A stretch of 64,000 bases of DNA from Sphingomonas sp. Leaf230 (GTDB lineage Bacteria > Pseudomonadota > Alphaproteobacteria > Sphingomonadales > Sphingomonadaceae): positions 153,131 through 217,130 of the forward strand of contig NZ_LMKW01000010.1 of assembly GCF_001421745.1 (NCBI RefSeq), read 5' to 3'. The position numbers and the translations under genes were made by a program. Position 1 is the first letter of the stretch; each line of letters begins with the position of its first letter. The notes beneath the pieces are model-generated. The model saw only the letters and a program-made list of their open reading frames with translations, was not told the DNA's origin and did no database searches. Below are positions 1-9,307 of this stretch, one piece after another.

Positions 1-209
1 GCGGGAGGGGGCTGGGGGTGGGCTCGCGCTATCGACCAGCGATCCGTTTGAAATTGGCCGGGAGCCCACCCCCAGCCCCTCCCGCATGCGGGAGGGGAGA
101 AGAAGGCGTATCCTCCCCTCTCGCTTGCGGGAGGGGTCGGGGGAGGGCATGACCAGAAGGCAGCGCGACGGGTAGGCCCTTCCCTAACCCCTCCCGCCAG
201 CGGGAGGGG
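1..209. repeat. Cluster of GC-rich palindromic repeats (family A, CCCCTCCCGC arms)
   Basis: Four related inverted repeats are packed here. Bases 1-25 (GCGGGAGGGG arm plus a CTGGGGGTGGG tail) pair with 62-85. Shorter hairpins lie at 77-97, 112-137 and 188-209. The same arm and the GGGCTCGCGCTATC interior recur between hisG and hisD (3764-3874), so this is a dispersed family. The last hairpin (188-197 paired with 200-209, perfect 10-bp arms, CA loop) abuts the start of the next gene and contains its Shine-Dalgarno. Confidence 0.85.
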
Positions 210-213
210 AATG

Positions 214-1089
214 ATGTCGGACCTGCAACGCATCGCGCTATCCACGGGCGTCGAACTCGACGTCGCGATCAGCGGCGATCCCGCGAACCCGCCCGTCATC
301 CTCCTCCACGGCTTCCCCGAATCGCATCGTACGTGGCGCGACATCGCCCCGGACCTCGCCCGCGACCATTACGTGATCGCTCCCGATCAGCGCGGCTTCG
401 CACGCTCGTCCAAGCCGGAGAGCGTCGACAGCTATACCCCCGACAAGATCGTCGCCGACCTGATCGCGCTCGCGGATCACCTCGACATCGACCGCTTCAC
501 GCTGGTCGGCCACGACTGGGGCGGCGCAGTCGCGTGGATGGCGGCGTTGCGCCACCCCGAGCGCATCGCGAAGCTGGTGATCATCAACGCCCCCCACCCG
601 CTCGTCTTCCAGCGGACCATGTTCGACGACCTCGAACAGCGCGCCGCCAGCCAGTACATTCGGGCTTTCCGCAATCCCGATCTCGAAAAGCACATCGAGT
701 CGATCGGCCTCGAAACCTTCTTCGACACCAGTTTCTCGAAGCACGCCGATCTCGCCGCGATGGCGGAGGACAAGGCCGCCTATCTCGACGAATGGGGCCA
801 GCCCGGCGCGATTACCGGCATGCTCAACTGGTACCGCGCGAGCGCGATCGTCGTGCCCGAAATGGACGAGACGCCGCCCCGCCCCGCCTTCCTCGACGGG
901 CCGTTCCCGCCAACCAAGATGCCGGTGCTGGTGATCTGGGGAGTGCAGGACAGCGCTTTGCTGCCGAGTCAGCTCGACCTTGGCGCTTATGTGCCCGACC
1001 TCACGATCGAGAAGATCAATGCGGGGCATTTCGTGCCGTGGCAGAAACCCGACGCTGTGATCGCCGCTATGCGCCGTTGGGGTGTCTGA
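214..1089 (+). CDS. Alpha/beta-fold hydrolase, epoxide hydrolase-like
   Basis: A 291-residue alpha/beta hydrolase resembling soluble epoxide hydrolases and haloalkane dehalogenases. The oxyanion motif HGFP is at about residues 42-45. The nucleophile is Asp101 in GHDWGG, an aspartate as in epoxide hydrolases rather than a serine. The acid is probably the Asp of WGVQDS and the base the His of NAGHF near the C-terminus. NWYR in the cap resembles the cap segment of epoxide hydrolases. No signal peptide, so probably cytoplasmic. ATG codons sit at 211 and 214; I chose 214 because GGAGG at 203-207 then has 6-nt spacing. That GGAGG is the 3' arm of a palindromic repeat. Substrate unknown; a dehalogenase role is not excluded. 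Confidence 0.85.
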   Translation: MSDLQRIALSTGVELDVAISGDPANPPVILLHGFPESHRTWRDIAPDLARDHYVIAPDQRGFARSSKPESVDSYTPDKIVADLIALADHLDIDRFTLVGHDWGGAVAWMAALRHPERIAKLVIINAPHPLVFQRTMFDDLEQRAASQYIRAFRNPDLEKHIESIGLETFFDTSFSKHADLAAMAEDKAAYLDEWGQPGAITGMLNWYRASAIVVPEMDETPPRPAFLDGPFPPTKMPVLVIWGVQDSALLPSQLDLGAYVPDLTIEKINAGHFVPWQKPDAVIAAMRRWGV

Positions 1090-1128
1090 GCCGACCGTCG
1101 GTCAGCGACGTACGTACCCTTTGGCCAG

Positions 1129-1241
1129 GCCCCCCCCCGGCAAAGGCCGGGGCCCAATCGGGGGGCGGCCGTAACTCGGGGCAGCGCTACGTTACTGCAA
1201 CCTTTCCAATTGGACCCCGGCCTTCGCCGGGGGGGGGGGGC
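1129..1241. repeat. Family B composite palindromic element (copy 1), filling most of the 1090-1389 gap
   Basis: A left palindrome CCCCGGCAAAGGCCGGGG (about 1136-1153) and a right palindrome around 1215-1232 face each other across a non-palindromic interior. The interior holds GCGCTACGTTACTGCAACC and CTTTCCAA, also recognisable in copies at 42381, 48440 and 57663. The rest of the 300-bp gap contains no convincing gene. It presumably holds the promoter of the RcnB-like gene, which I cannot place securely. Confidence 0.8.
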
Positions 1242-1389
1242 CGTATGCGGCGGCGCAGGTCCGCGCAACATTCGACCGAACCTTCGCCACCTGTCTGAAT
1301 CCTGACCACCGCATTCGGCGATCGTTCAGCGCGGCGGGAGCAAAAGTCTGTCCATGCCGTTGATCCGGCGTCGATACAGGAGAGCAATC

Positions 1390-1869
1390 ATGCGTAAGAT
1401 GATCCTTGCGGCCGTAGCTGCCGCCACCCTCGTCCCCACCTTCGCGACCGCGCAGAGCTATGGCGAAGTCCGTCGCGACCAGCGCGAAATCCGCGAGAGC
1501 CGTCGCGACCTCGATCGTGCACGCCGCTACGGCGACCGCGGCGATGTCCGCGAAGCCCGCCAGGAACTGCGCGAAGATCGCCGCGAAGCGCGCGAGGACT
1601 GGCGCGACTATCGCCGCACGCACGGTAACGTCTACCGCCGCCCCGCCTATGTCGGACCGCGCGGCTATCGTTATCGTCCGGTGAGCGTTGGCTACCGATT
1701 CGCGCCGAACTATTACGGTCGCCAATACTGGATCAACGACTATCAGACGTACCGCCTGTCACGCCCCGCCTACGGCTATCAGCGCTGGGTCCGCTACGGC
1801 CGCGACGTCGTTCTGGTCGACACGCGCAACGGCCGCGTCGCCCAGGTCAATAACGGCTTCTTCTACTAG
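1390..1869 (+). CDS. RcnB family secreted protein
   Basis: A 159-residue exported protein. Residues 1-21 form a signal peptide ending ATAQS. A highly charged stretch rich in RREIRESRRDLDRA-type repeats follows, predicted helical. The aromatic-rich C-terminal half (YWINDYQTYRL, then VLVDTRNGRVAQV) matches the RcnB domain, named after the E. coli periplasmic nickel/cobalt homeostasis protein. A role in metal homeostasis here is only inferred from the family; sphingomonads carry several such proteins of unknown role. The start at 1390 is favoured over an in-frame ATG at 1354 because AGGAGAG (1378-1384) lies just upstream and the signal peptide begins there. Confidence 0.85.
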   Translation: MRKMILAAVAAATLVPTFATAQSYGEVRRDQREIRESRRDLDRARRYGDRGDVREARQELREDRREAREDWRDYRRTHGNVYRRPAYVGPRGYRYRPVSVGYRFAPNYYGRQYWINDYQTYRLSRPAYGYQRWVRYGRDVVLVDTRNGRVAQVNNGFFY

Positions 1870-1886
1870 GACCTTCTACCAAGTTT

Positions 1887-1916
1887 GGGCGGCCTGGGAG
1901 CGATCCCGGGCCGCCC
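1887..1916. terminator. Bidirectional hairpin between convergent genes
   Basis: GGGCGGCCTGGG (1887-1898) pairs with CCCGGGCCGCCC (1905-1916) with a single T-G wobble and a 6-nt loop. It lies between the convergent RcnB-like and DUF2332 genes. There is no T-run on either side, so it is a strong hairpin of likely terminator or RNA-protecting function rather than a classical intrinsic terminator. Confidence 0.6.
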
Positions 1917-1930
1917 TCGTATCTGGCGCC

Positions 1931-3031
1931 TCAGTCCTTCTCGTAGGCGCCACGTCGCATGACGTAGTCCCGCGTCTCGTACGGCGCCGAGAGCCCCTCG
2001 ACCCAGGCGCCATGCGCATGCGTCAGCGCAACCAGTTCCATCGGCCGCTCGCCCGGCCAGCCGCGTACGCGGACCTCGTGGCGGTGCAGATCGCGGTTCG
2101 GCTCCATCATCACCCAGCCGAGCGGTCGCTCCACCGTCGCGCGCGCGCCCGCTGCGTCCATCGCGACCCGGATCCGCTCGCGGGAGGTCGCCGGCAGATA
2201 CTGCCACACCACCGAATGCATCAGCACGCGCGTAACGCCGCCGGGCTGCGGATCGGCCAACCTTGCCTCAACCCAGTCGGCGGCATCGCCTTCGACCAGA
2301 TCGACGCCGCCCTTCCGCACCATCGCAATCGCCGCCGCGAGCCGCGCCTGTCGCTCGACCGCGTCGACCCAGACATACGCCTCGAGCCGCGCCGCTGCGG
2401 CCAGATCAGCGACGTTCACCGGGTGGATATCGACGCCGCTTGTCGATTCGATCTTGACCGGCGCGCCTGGCGGCGGCGTACCCCGCCATTCGGGGTGGAT
2501 AGTCACAGGCGACGCCGATGGTCCGACATTCACACCGCCAAGGTCGAACCGATATCGATCGATCAGCAGATTGAGCCCCGCGCTCGAGCCGATCTCCAGC
2601 ACCTCGAACCGCGGCCCGTACCGCTCGGCCAGATGCAATATGCCGGTCATCATTCCGGCGGACCGCGCCGCCTCGTTGGTCTGCGGCGGTCCGTCGAGCC
2701 ACGGCAGCAAGGCCGCATCCTGTGCGACGAGCGTTGCCTTTAGTATCGCGACGATCCGCGCCGGGTCGGTTTCTACGCCGGCGAATACGGCAGAAAGCTT
2801 CGGATCGACGCCCGCGCGATGCAGTCCGTGCAGTCCACCCACCAGCCGTAACGCCAAGGCATCCGCGACCGGCTCGCCCGCCCAGTCGAGCACCCGCCGC
2901 CCCGTCTCGCTGTCCCGTTCAAGCGACTCCGCCAGCGCGCCGCAAACCCGCGCCGTGATCGGCGCGTCCATCGCGGCGCAATACCCCGCCTGGATTCCGA
3001 ACGCGGAGCAACTTGCCATTACATTTGCCAT
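1931..3031 (-). CDS. DUF2332 domain-containing protein
   Basis: A 366-residue protein of the DUF2332 family, whose function is not established. The segment [17 protein letters not shown] (roughly residues 137-153) resembles motif I of class I SAM-dependent methyltransferases, so SAM binding is a reasonable inference. The open frame runs upstream antisense to hisG. I start at ATG 3031 (MANVMAS) because family-like sequence begins there; ATG 3019 is an alternative. It is divergent from hisG with a gap of only about 46 bp, so the two promoters must overlap. No signal peptide. Confidence 0.75.
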   Translation of the reverse strand: MANVMASCSAFGIQAGYCAAMDAPITARVCGALAESLERDSETGRRVLDWAGEPVADALALRLVGGLHGLHRAGVDPKLSAVFAGVETDPARIVAILKATLVAQDAALLPWLDGPPQTNEAARSAGMMTGILHLAERYGPRFEVLEIGSSAGLNLLIDRYRFDLGGVNVGPSASPVTIHPEWRGTPPPGAPVKIESTSGVDIHPVNVADLAAAARLEAYVWVDAVERQARLAAAIAMVRKGGVDLVEGDAADWVEARLADPQPGGVTRVLMHSVVWQYLPATSRERIRVAMDAAGARATVERPLGWVMMEPNRDLHRHEVRVRGWPGERPMELVALTHAHGAWVEGLSAPYETRDYVMRRGAYEKD

Positions 3032-3077
3032 ACGCACGTTGTTGCACCCGCCATGCCCCCCCCGTAAAGCCCGGCGC

Positions 3078-3746
3078 GTGCCAGAGTCCCAGATCATCAT
3101 CGCCGTCCCCAAGGGACGTATCCTCGCCGAGGCCCTGCCTTTGCTCGCGCGCGCCGGGGTGCATCCCGAAGCGTCGTTCTCGGACGAAAATTCGCGTGCG
3201 TTGCGCTTTGCGACCAACGATCCTGCGATTTCGCTGATCCGGGTGCGCGCGTTCGACGTCGCTACCTTCGTCGCGCACGGGGCGGCGCAATTCGGCATCG
3301 TCGGGTCGGACGTGATCGCGGAGTTCGGGTATTCGGAACTGTACGCACCGGTCGATCTGGGCATCGGCCATTGCCGGCTGTCAGTCGCCGAGCCTGCCGA
3401 GATGGCGGCGCGGGACGATCCGCGCGGCTGGAGCCATGTTCGGGTCGCGACCAAATATCCGCATGTTACCGCGGCGCATTTTGCCAGCCGTGGCGTGCAG
3501 GCGGAGTGCGTGAAGCTCAATGGCGCGATGGAGTTGGCGCCGACCTTGGGATTGGCGCCGCGGATCGTCGATCTCGTTTCGTCGGGGCGGACGTTGCTGG
3601 AAAACGGACTGGTCGAGGTCGAGACGATCATGGAGGTCACCAGCCGCCTGGTGGTCAACCGCGCCGCGATGAAGACGCGTGCCCGGGTGGTGCCGCTGGT
3701 CGAGGCTTTCCGTCGCGCGGTCGATGCGCAGGAGATGGCAGCATGA
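3078..3746 (+). CDS. hisG: ATP phosphoribosyltransferase catalytic subunit, short form
   Basis: 222 residues, first step of histidine synthesis: ATP plus PRPP to phosphoribosyl-ATP. The start is GTG at 3078 ([14 protein letters not shown]). Family features are the N-terminal [16 protein letters not shown], the substrate-binding region FGIVGSDVI, and the phosphate-binding stretch [14 protein letters not shown]. The length matches the short-form enzyme, which lacks the C-terminal regulatory ACT-like domain and works with the HisZ regulatory subunit. No hisZ is visible in this window. The TGA stop overlaps an ATG (3743-3745) that opens a short ORF running to hisD. Confidence 0.95.
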   Translation: MPESQIIIAVPKGRILAEALPLLARAGVHPEASFSDENSRALRFATNDPAISLIRVRAFDVATFVAHGAAQFGIVGSDVIAEFGYSELYAPVDLGIGHCRLSVAEPAEMAARDDPRGWSHVRVATKYPHVTAAHFASRGVQAECVKLNGAMELAPTLGLAPRIVDLVSSGRTLLENGLVEVETIMEVTSRLVVNRAAMKTRARVVPLVEAFRRAVDAQEMAA

Positions 3747-3880
3747 GCGCGCTGTTCTGCTCCCCTTCCCGCATGCGGGAAGAGGTCGGGGGTTGGGCTC
3801 GCGCTATCCTCAGCCGTAATGCCCGCGGTGAGCGCGTGCCCACCCCCAGCCCCTCCCGCTCGCGGGAGGGGGGCAAGTGA
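3743..3880 (+). CDS. Repeat-encoded bridging ORF between hisG and hisD (45 codons)
   Basis: An uninterrupted 45-codon frame opens with ATG overlapping the hisG stop (ATGA, 3743-3746), reads entirely through a palindromic repeat, and ends with TGA overlapping the hisD GTG (GTGA, 3877-3880). It encodes [14 protein letters not shown] and [13 protein letters not shown], typical repeat translation with no domain. It is unlikely to make a functional protein. It could keep ribosomes moving and couple hisG and hisD translation. It may be coincidental. Confidence 0.35.
   Translation: MSALFCSPSRMREEVGGWARAILSRNARGERVPTPSPSRSREGGK
3764..3874. repeat. Family A palindromic element between hisG and hisD
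   Basis: A left palindrome CTTCCCGCATGCGGGAAG (about 3765-3782) and a right palindrome with arms CCCTCCCGC and GCGGGAGGG (3851-3869) flank an interior containing TTGGGCTCGCGCTATC, shared with the cluster at 1-40. The GGAGG of the right arm (3865-3869) is the likely hisD Shine-Dalgarno, 7 nt before its GTG. Confidence 0.85.
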
Positions 3881-5172
3881 TCCGCCTCTCTACCTCGGAT
3901 GCGGACTTTGCAACGCGCTTCACCGTGCTGGTCGAGGACCGTCGCGAGTCCGATGCAGGCGTCACGCAGGACGTCGCCGCGATCATCGCGGCCGTCCGCC
4001 GCGACGGTGAAACCGCGATCCGCGACCTGACGCAGAAGCACGACCGCCACGACCTCGAAACCACCGGCTGGAAGATCGACGCTGCCGACTGCGAGGCCGC
4101 GTTCAAGGCGCTTGATCCGGACCTGCGCACCGCGCTCGAACTCGCCGCGACCCGCATCCGCGCGTATCACGAGAAACAGCGTCCACTCGACAGCGACTCG
4201 GTCGACTCCGCGGGTGTGAGGCTCGGCGCGCGCTGGCTCCCAGTTGACGCCGCTGGCATCTACGTCCCCGGTGGACGTGCCGCCTACCCTTCGTCGCTGC
4301 TAATGAATGCGATCCCCGCCAAGGTTGCGGGCGTCGGCCGTCTCGCGATGGTCACGCCGACTCCGGACGGCCAGATCAATCCGCTGGTCCTTGCCGCCGC
4401 GCACCTCGCCGGCGTCGATGAAGTGTGGCGCGTCGGTGGCGCGCAGGCTGTCGCCGCGCTTGCGTACGGCGCGGGCCGGGTCAAGCCGGTCGACGTCATC
4501 ACCGGCCCCGGCAACGCCTGGGTCGCCGAGGCCAAGCGCCAGGTCTACGGCGTCGTCGGCATCGACATGGTCGCGGGTCCCTCGGAAATCGTCGTCGTGG
4601 CGGACGCGCTCAACGATCCCGAATGGACCGCCGCCGACCTGCTCAGCCAGGCCGAGCACGATTTGACCACGCAGTCGATCCTGTTCACGGACGATGCCGC
4701 GTTTGCCGACAAGGTCGCGGATGCCGTCGACCGCCAGTTGCGCGAGCTGGCTACGGAGGCGGTCGCGCGCGTTGCTTGGGAAACCAATGGGGCGATCGTG
4801 GTCGTCGACACGCTGGCGGACGCGATCCCGCTGGTCGACCGCCTTGCCGCCGAGCATCTCCAGCTGGCGATCCCCGATCCGCAGGGATTTTTCGACCGTA
4901 TCCGCCATGCGGGTTCTGTATTCCTTGGCCGCTACACGCCTGAGGCGATCGGCGATTACGTCGCGGGGCCGAACCACGTCCTCCCGACGGGCCGTCGGGC
5001 GCGGTTTGCCTCTGGGTTGTCGGTGCTCGACTTCATGAAACGCACCAGTTTCCTTGCTCTGGACGAAGCCGCCTTGCGCGAACTCGGGCCTGCCACCGTC
5101 GCCCTCGCGAATGCCGAGGGCCTTCCCGCACACGCAAAATCAGTGGCTTTGCGGCTGCGGCTCAACAGTTAG
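3877..5172 (+). CDS. hisD: Histidinol dehydrogenase
   Basis: 431 residues. It catalyses the last two oxidations of histidine synthesis, L-histidinol to L-histidine with NAD+ and zinc. Recognisable segments are IYVPGGRAAYPSSLLMNAIP, VITGPGNAWVAEAK, VAGPSEIVVVAD, and the zinc/catalytic region LLSQAEHDLTTQS. GPNHVLPTGRRARF, LSVLDFMKRTS and the C-terminal HAKS histidine follow. The start is GTG 3877, supported by GGAGG at 3865-3869 inside the 3' arm of a palindrome that could hide it by pairing. Adjacent to hisG and probably cotranscribed despite the repeat. Confidence 0.95.
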   Translation: MIRLSTSDADFATRFTVLVEDRRESDAGVTQDVAAIIAAVRRDGETAIRDLTQKHDRHDLETTGWKIDAADCEAAFKALDPDLRTALELAATRIRAYHEKQRPLDSDSVDSAGVRLGARWLPVDAAGIYVPGGRAAYPSSLLMNAIPAKVAGVGRLAMVTPTPDGQINPLVLAAAHLAGVDEVWRVGGAQAVAALAYGAGRVKPVDVITGPGNAWVAEAKRQVYGVVGIDMVAGPSEIVVVADALNDPEWTAADLLSQAEHDLTTQSILFTDDAAFADKVADAVDRQLRELATEAVARVAWETNGAIVVVDTLADAIPLVDRLAAEHLQLAIPDPQGFFDRIRHAGSVFLGRYTPEAIGDYVAGPNHVLPTGRRARFASGLSVLDFMKRTSFLALDEAALRELGPATVALANAEGLPAHAKSVALRLRLNS

Positions 5173-5176
5173 TTTG

Positions 5177-5325
5177 GTTCACGCGGAGGCGCGGAGGCGC
5201 GGAGGCGCGGAGGCGCGGAGACGCGGAGGTATCGACCTAGCCGCGTAGCGGCCCTTCAATCACTAGCGGATGAGGAGATCGAAGCGGCTGCGCCGCACGC
5301 AACAGCTCCGCGCCTCCGCGTGAAC
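5177..5325. repeat. Octamer tandem repeat plus 20-bp inverted repeat between hisD and nusB
   Basis: The octamer CGCGGAGG (one unit CGCGGAGA) is repeated six times at 5182-5229. A 20-bp sequence beginning GTTCACGCGG (5177-5196) recurs exactly as its reverse complement at 5306-5325. The stem could enclose about 110 nt. No gene is visible between them. The octamer run is a likely slippage hotspot. Confidence 0.85.
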
Positions 5326-5398
5326 AAACCTTCTTGCCGTTCCGTTCGAAACGCAAAGGGCTGACACACACGCGCCCCGCGCCTACAGGCAACCGCTT

Positions 5399-5854
5399 AT
5401 GACTCGAACCGCCCCCCGCACCAAGGCGCGTGCCGCCGCTCGCCTCGCCGCCGTCCAAGCCACGTACCAGCACGAGATGGAGGGCACCGCGATGCCCGTC
5501 CTGCTCAACGAATTCCACCAGCACCGACTCGGCGCGACGATCGAAGACGTCGAATATGCCGAGGCCGACGTCGATTTCTTCGACGACCTGGTGTCCGGGG
5601 CCAACGCGCGCGCCGGCGAGATCGACGTGCTGATCGAGGGCAAGTTGGCCAAGGGCTGGACGCTCGCCCGCCTCGACAAGCCGATGAAGGCGATCATCCG
5701 TGTCGGCACGTACGAGTTGCTCGCGCGGAAGGACGTGCCGGTCGCTGCGGTGATCAGCGAATATGTCGACGTGGCGCATGCGTTCTACGACAAGCGCGAG
5801 TCGGGCTTCGTGAACGGGTTGCTCGACGGTATCGCGAAAGAAGTGCGTAGCTGA
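5399..5854 (+). CDS. nusB: Transcription antitermination factor NusB
   Basis: 151-residue all-alpha RNA-binding protein of the rRNA antitermination complex, which works with NusE (S10) on boxA RNA. Family features are the N-terminal Arg-rich ARAAARLAAVQATYQHEM, the central NEFHQHRL segment, and the C-terminal AIIRVGTYELLARKDVPVAAVISEYVDVAHAF with FVNGLLDGIAKEV. Full length for the family. The ATG at 5399 is the natural start (MTRTAPRTK). It lies between histidine and thiamine genes, as is common in sphingomonads. Confidence 0.95.
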   Translation: MTRTAPRTKARAAARLAAVQATYQHEMEGTAMPVLLNEFHQHRLGATIEDVEYAEADVDFFDDLVSGANARAGEIDVLIEGKLAKGWTLARLDKPMKAIIRVGTYELLARKDVPVAAVISEYVDVAHAFYDKRESGFVNGLLDGIAKEVRS

Positions 5855-5860
5855 TAACCT

Positions 5861-5932
5861 CCCTCTCCCCGAAGGGGAGAGGGAGCAGTTGGTGACCCTC
5901 TGCCTGGAGGGGAGAGGGAGCAGTTGGTGACC
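5861..5932. repeat. Hairpin and 24-bp direct duplication forming the thiL leader
   Basis: CCCTCTCCCC (5861-5870) pairs perfectly with GGGGAGAGGG (5874-5883). The latter is the beginning of a 24-bp unit (5874-5897, ending GTTGGTGACC) repeated exactly at 5909-5932 with a 35-bp period. The second copy contains the thiL Shine-Dalgarno and start codon. The first contains an identical pseudo-start (GTG 5892) that opens a 12-codon frame stopping at 5928-5930, overlapping the thiL GTG. Confidence 0.8.
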
Positions 5933-6820
5933 GAAACCGAGTTCATTGCTGCCTTACGCCGGCTCCCGCTGCATGCCACCGCGCGTGGCCTGAACGACGA
6001 CACTGCCTTGCTCGACGCAGGGCCGCTCGTCGTCACCACCGACACGCTGGTCGAAGGCGTACACTTCCTCCCGATCGACCCCGCGCAGGACGTCGCGTGG
6101 AAGCTGGTCGCGACCAACCTCTCCGACCTCGCCGCCAAGGGTGCGAAACCCGAAGGCATCCTCCTCAACTACCCGCTTGGCGACAATGCGTGGGACCGTG
6201 CGTTTCTCGAAGGGCTGGCCGACGTCCTGGCGACTTTCGACACGCGCATCATCGGCGGCGACACGGTGACGCTGCCCCCGAGTGCGCCCCGCGTCCTGAC
6301 CGTCACCGCGTTCGGGAGCGATGCCGCAGCGCCCGCCCGTAGCGGCGCACTCGTAGGCGACGCGCTCTACGTCACCGGCACGATTGGCGATGCGGGCGCG
6401 GGGCTCGCCATCGCGCTCGGCGCGCAGGGCCCAGCCGAACTGCTCGCCGCGTACCGCTGCCCGCAGCCACGACTCGCCGATGGTCGCATCCTTGGCCGCC
6501 AAGTCCACGCGATGATGGACGTCTCCGACGGCCTCCTCATCGACGCGTCCCGCATGGCACAAGCCAGCAACCTCGCCGTCAGCATCGATCTCGCGAGTAT
6601 TCCCCTCTCCGACGCCTATAGCACCTTCTCCGGCGACCGGCTTGCCGCCGCAACTGCCGGAGACGACTACCAACTCCTTTTTGCTGCACCGCAAGATTTC
6701 GCCACCGACGCCACTTGCATCGGTGCGTTCTCGGCCGGCTCGGGACTTACCCTTCACGACTCCGGCAAACCCGTGCCGCTGCCGCCAAGTCTAGGCTACG
6801 AGCACGCCCCCCGAGGATAA
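5927..6820 (+). CDS. thiL: Thiamine-monophosphate kinase
   Basis: 297 residues. It phosphorylates thiamine monophosphate to thiamine diphosphate with ATP. ThiL/PurM-type features are GLNDDTALLD and VVTTDTLVEGVHFLP near the N-terminus (Mg-ATP site), the segment NLSDLAAKGAKPEG, DTRIIGGDTV, and MMDVSDGLLIDASRMA followed by TAGDDYQLLFAAP. The start is GTG 5927, with AGGGAG at 5915-5920 and 6-nt spacing. TTG 5924 is in frame but too close. The whole initiation region lies in a 24-bp duplicated repeat. Transcribed in the nusB direction with a 72-bp gap. Confidence 0.92.
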   Translation: MTETEFIAALRRLPLHATARGLNDDTALLDAGPLVVTTDTLVEGVHFLPIDPAQDVAWKLVATNLSDLAAKGAKPEGILLNYPLGDNAWDRAFLEGLADVLATFDTRIIGGDTVTLPPSAPRVLTVTAFGSDAAAPARSGALVGDALYVTGTIGDAGAGLAIALGAQGPAELLAAYRCPQPRLADGRILGRQVHAMMDVSDGLLIDASRMAQASNLAVSIDLASIPLSDAYSTFSGDRLAAATAGDDYQLLFAAPQDFATDATCIGAFSAGSGLTLHDSGKPVPLPPSLGYEHAPRG

Positions 6821-6911
6821 CTTGCGCAATACCCCGGCACTGATAGGTTCCTTACATCGGGACTCGGCAAAGCCGGGACCGGAGAGGACCTGACAAGAGG
6901 GATAGCGCCGT

Positions 6912-9068
<2,157 letters not shown>

Positions 9069-9307
9069 ACTGAACTGGATCGCCGATCGGTCAGCTACGC
9101 TGGCCGCTCTGCGATCCATTCACTGCCCGGTGCTTCAATGTTTGCCATCCATTCCCGCGCGATAACAAGGCAGTGCGCCGCGTGCGCAATTTCCACTCAG
9201 TCCCATCGACCTCGGTGTTGCACTGATCCGCTGCAGCCTCCTCTTGTGCCGGCTACCGAACGCGATACTCTGCGCAAACGGTCGTTGGGGAATGGCCGGG
9301 GGGACTG

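Noticed and set aside
1931..3658. 575-codon open frame on the minus strand extending antisense through hisG
   Set aside because: Only the part from 3031 downward is DUF2332-like. The rest is the antisense of hisG and an artefact of high GC, which removes stop codons.
4300..5133. 277-codon frame antisense to hisD
   Set aside because: Shadow frame of a well-conserved gene, with Arg/Asp-rich nonsense composition.
5182..5229. Octamer array as a possible CRISPR
   Set aside because: Units are contiguous with no spacers, so it is a simple tandem repeat.
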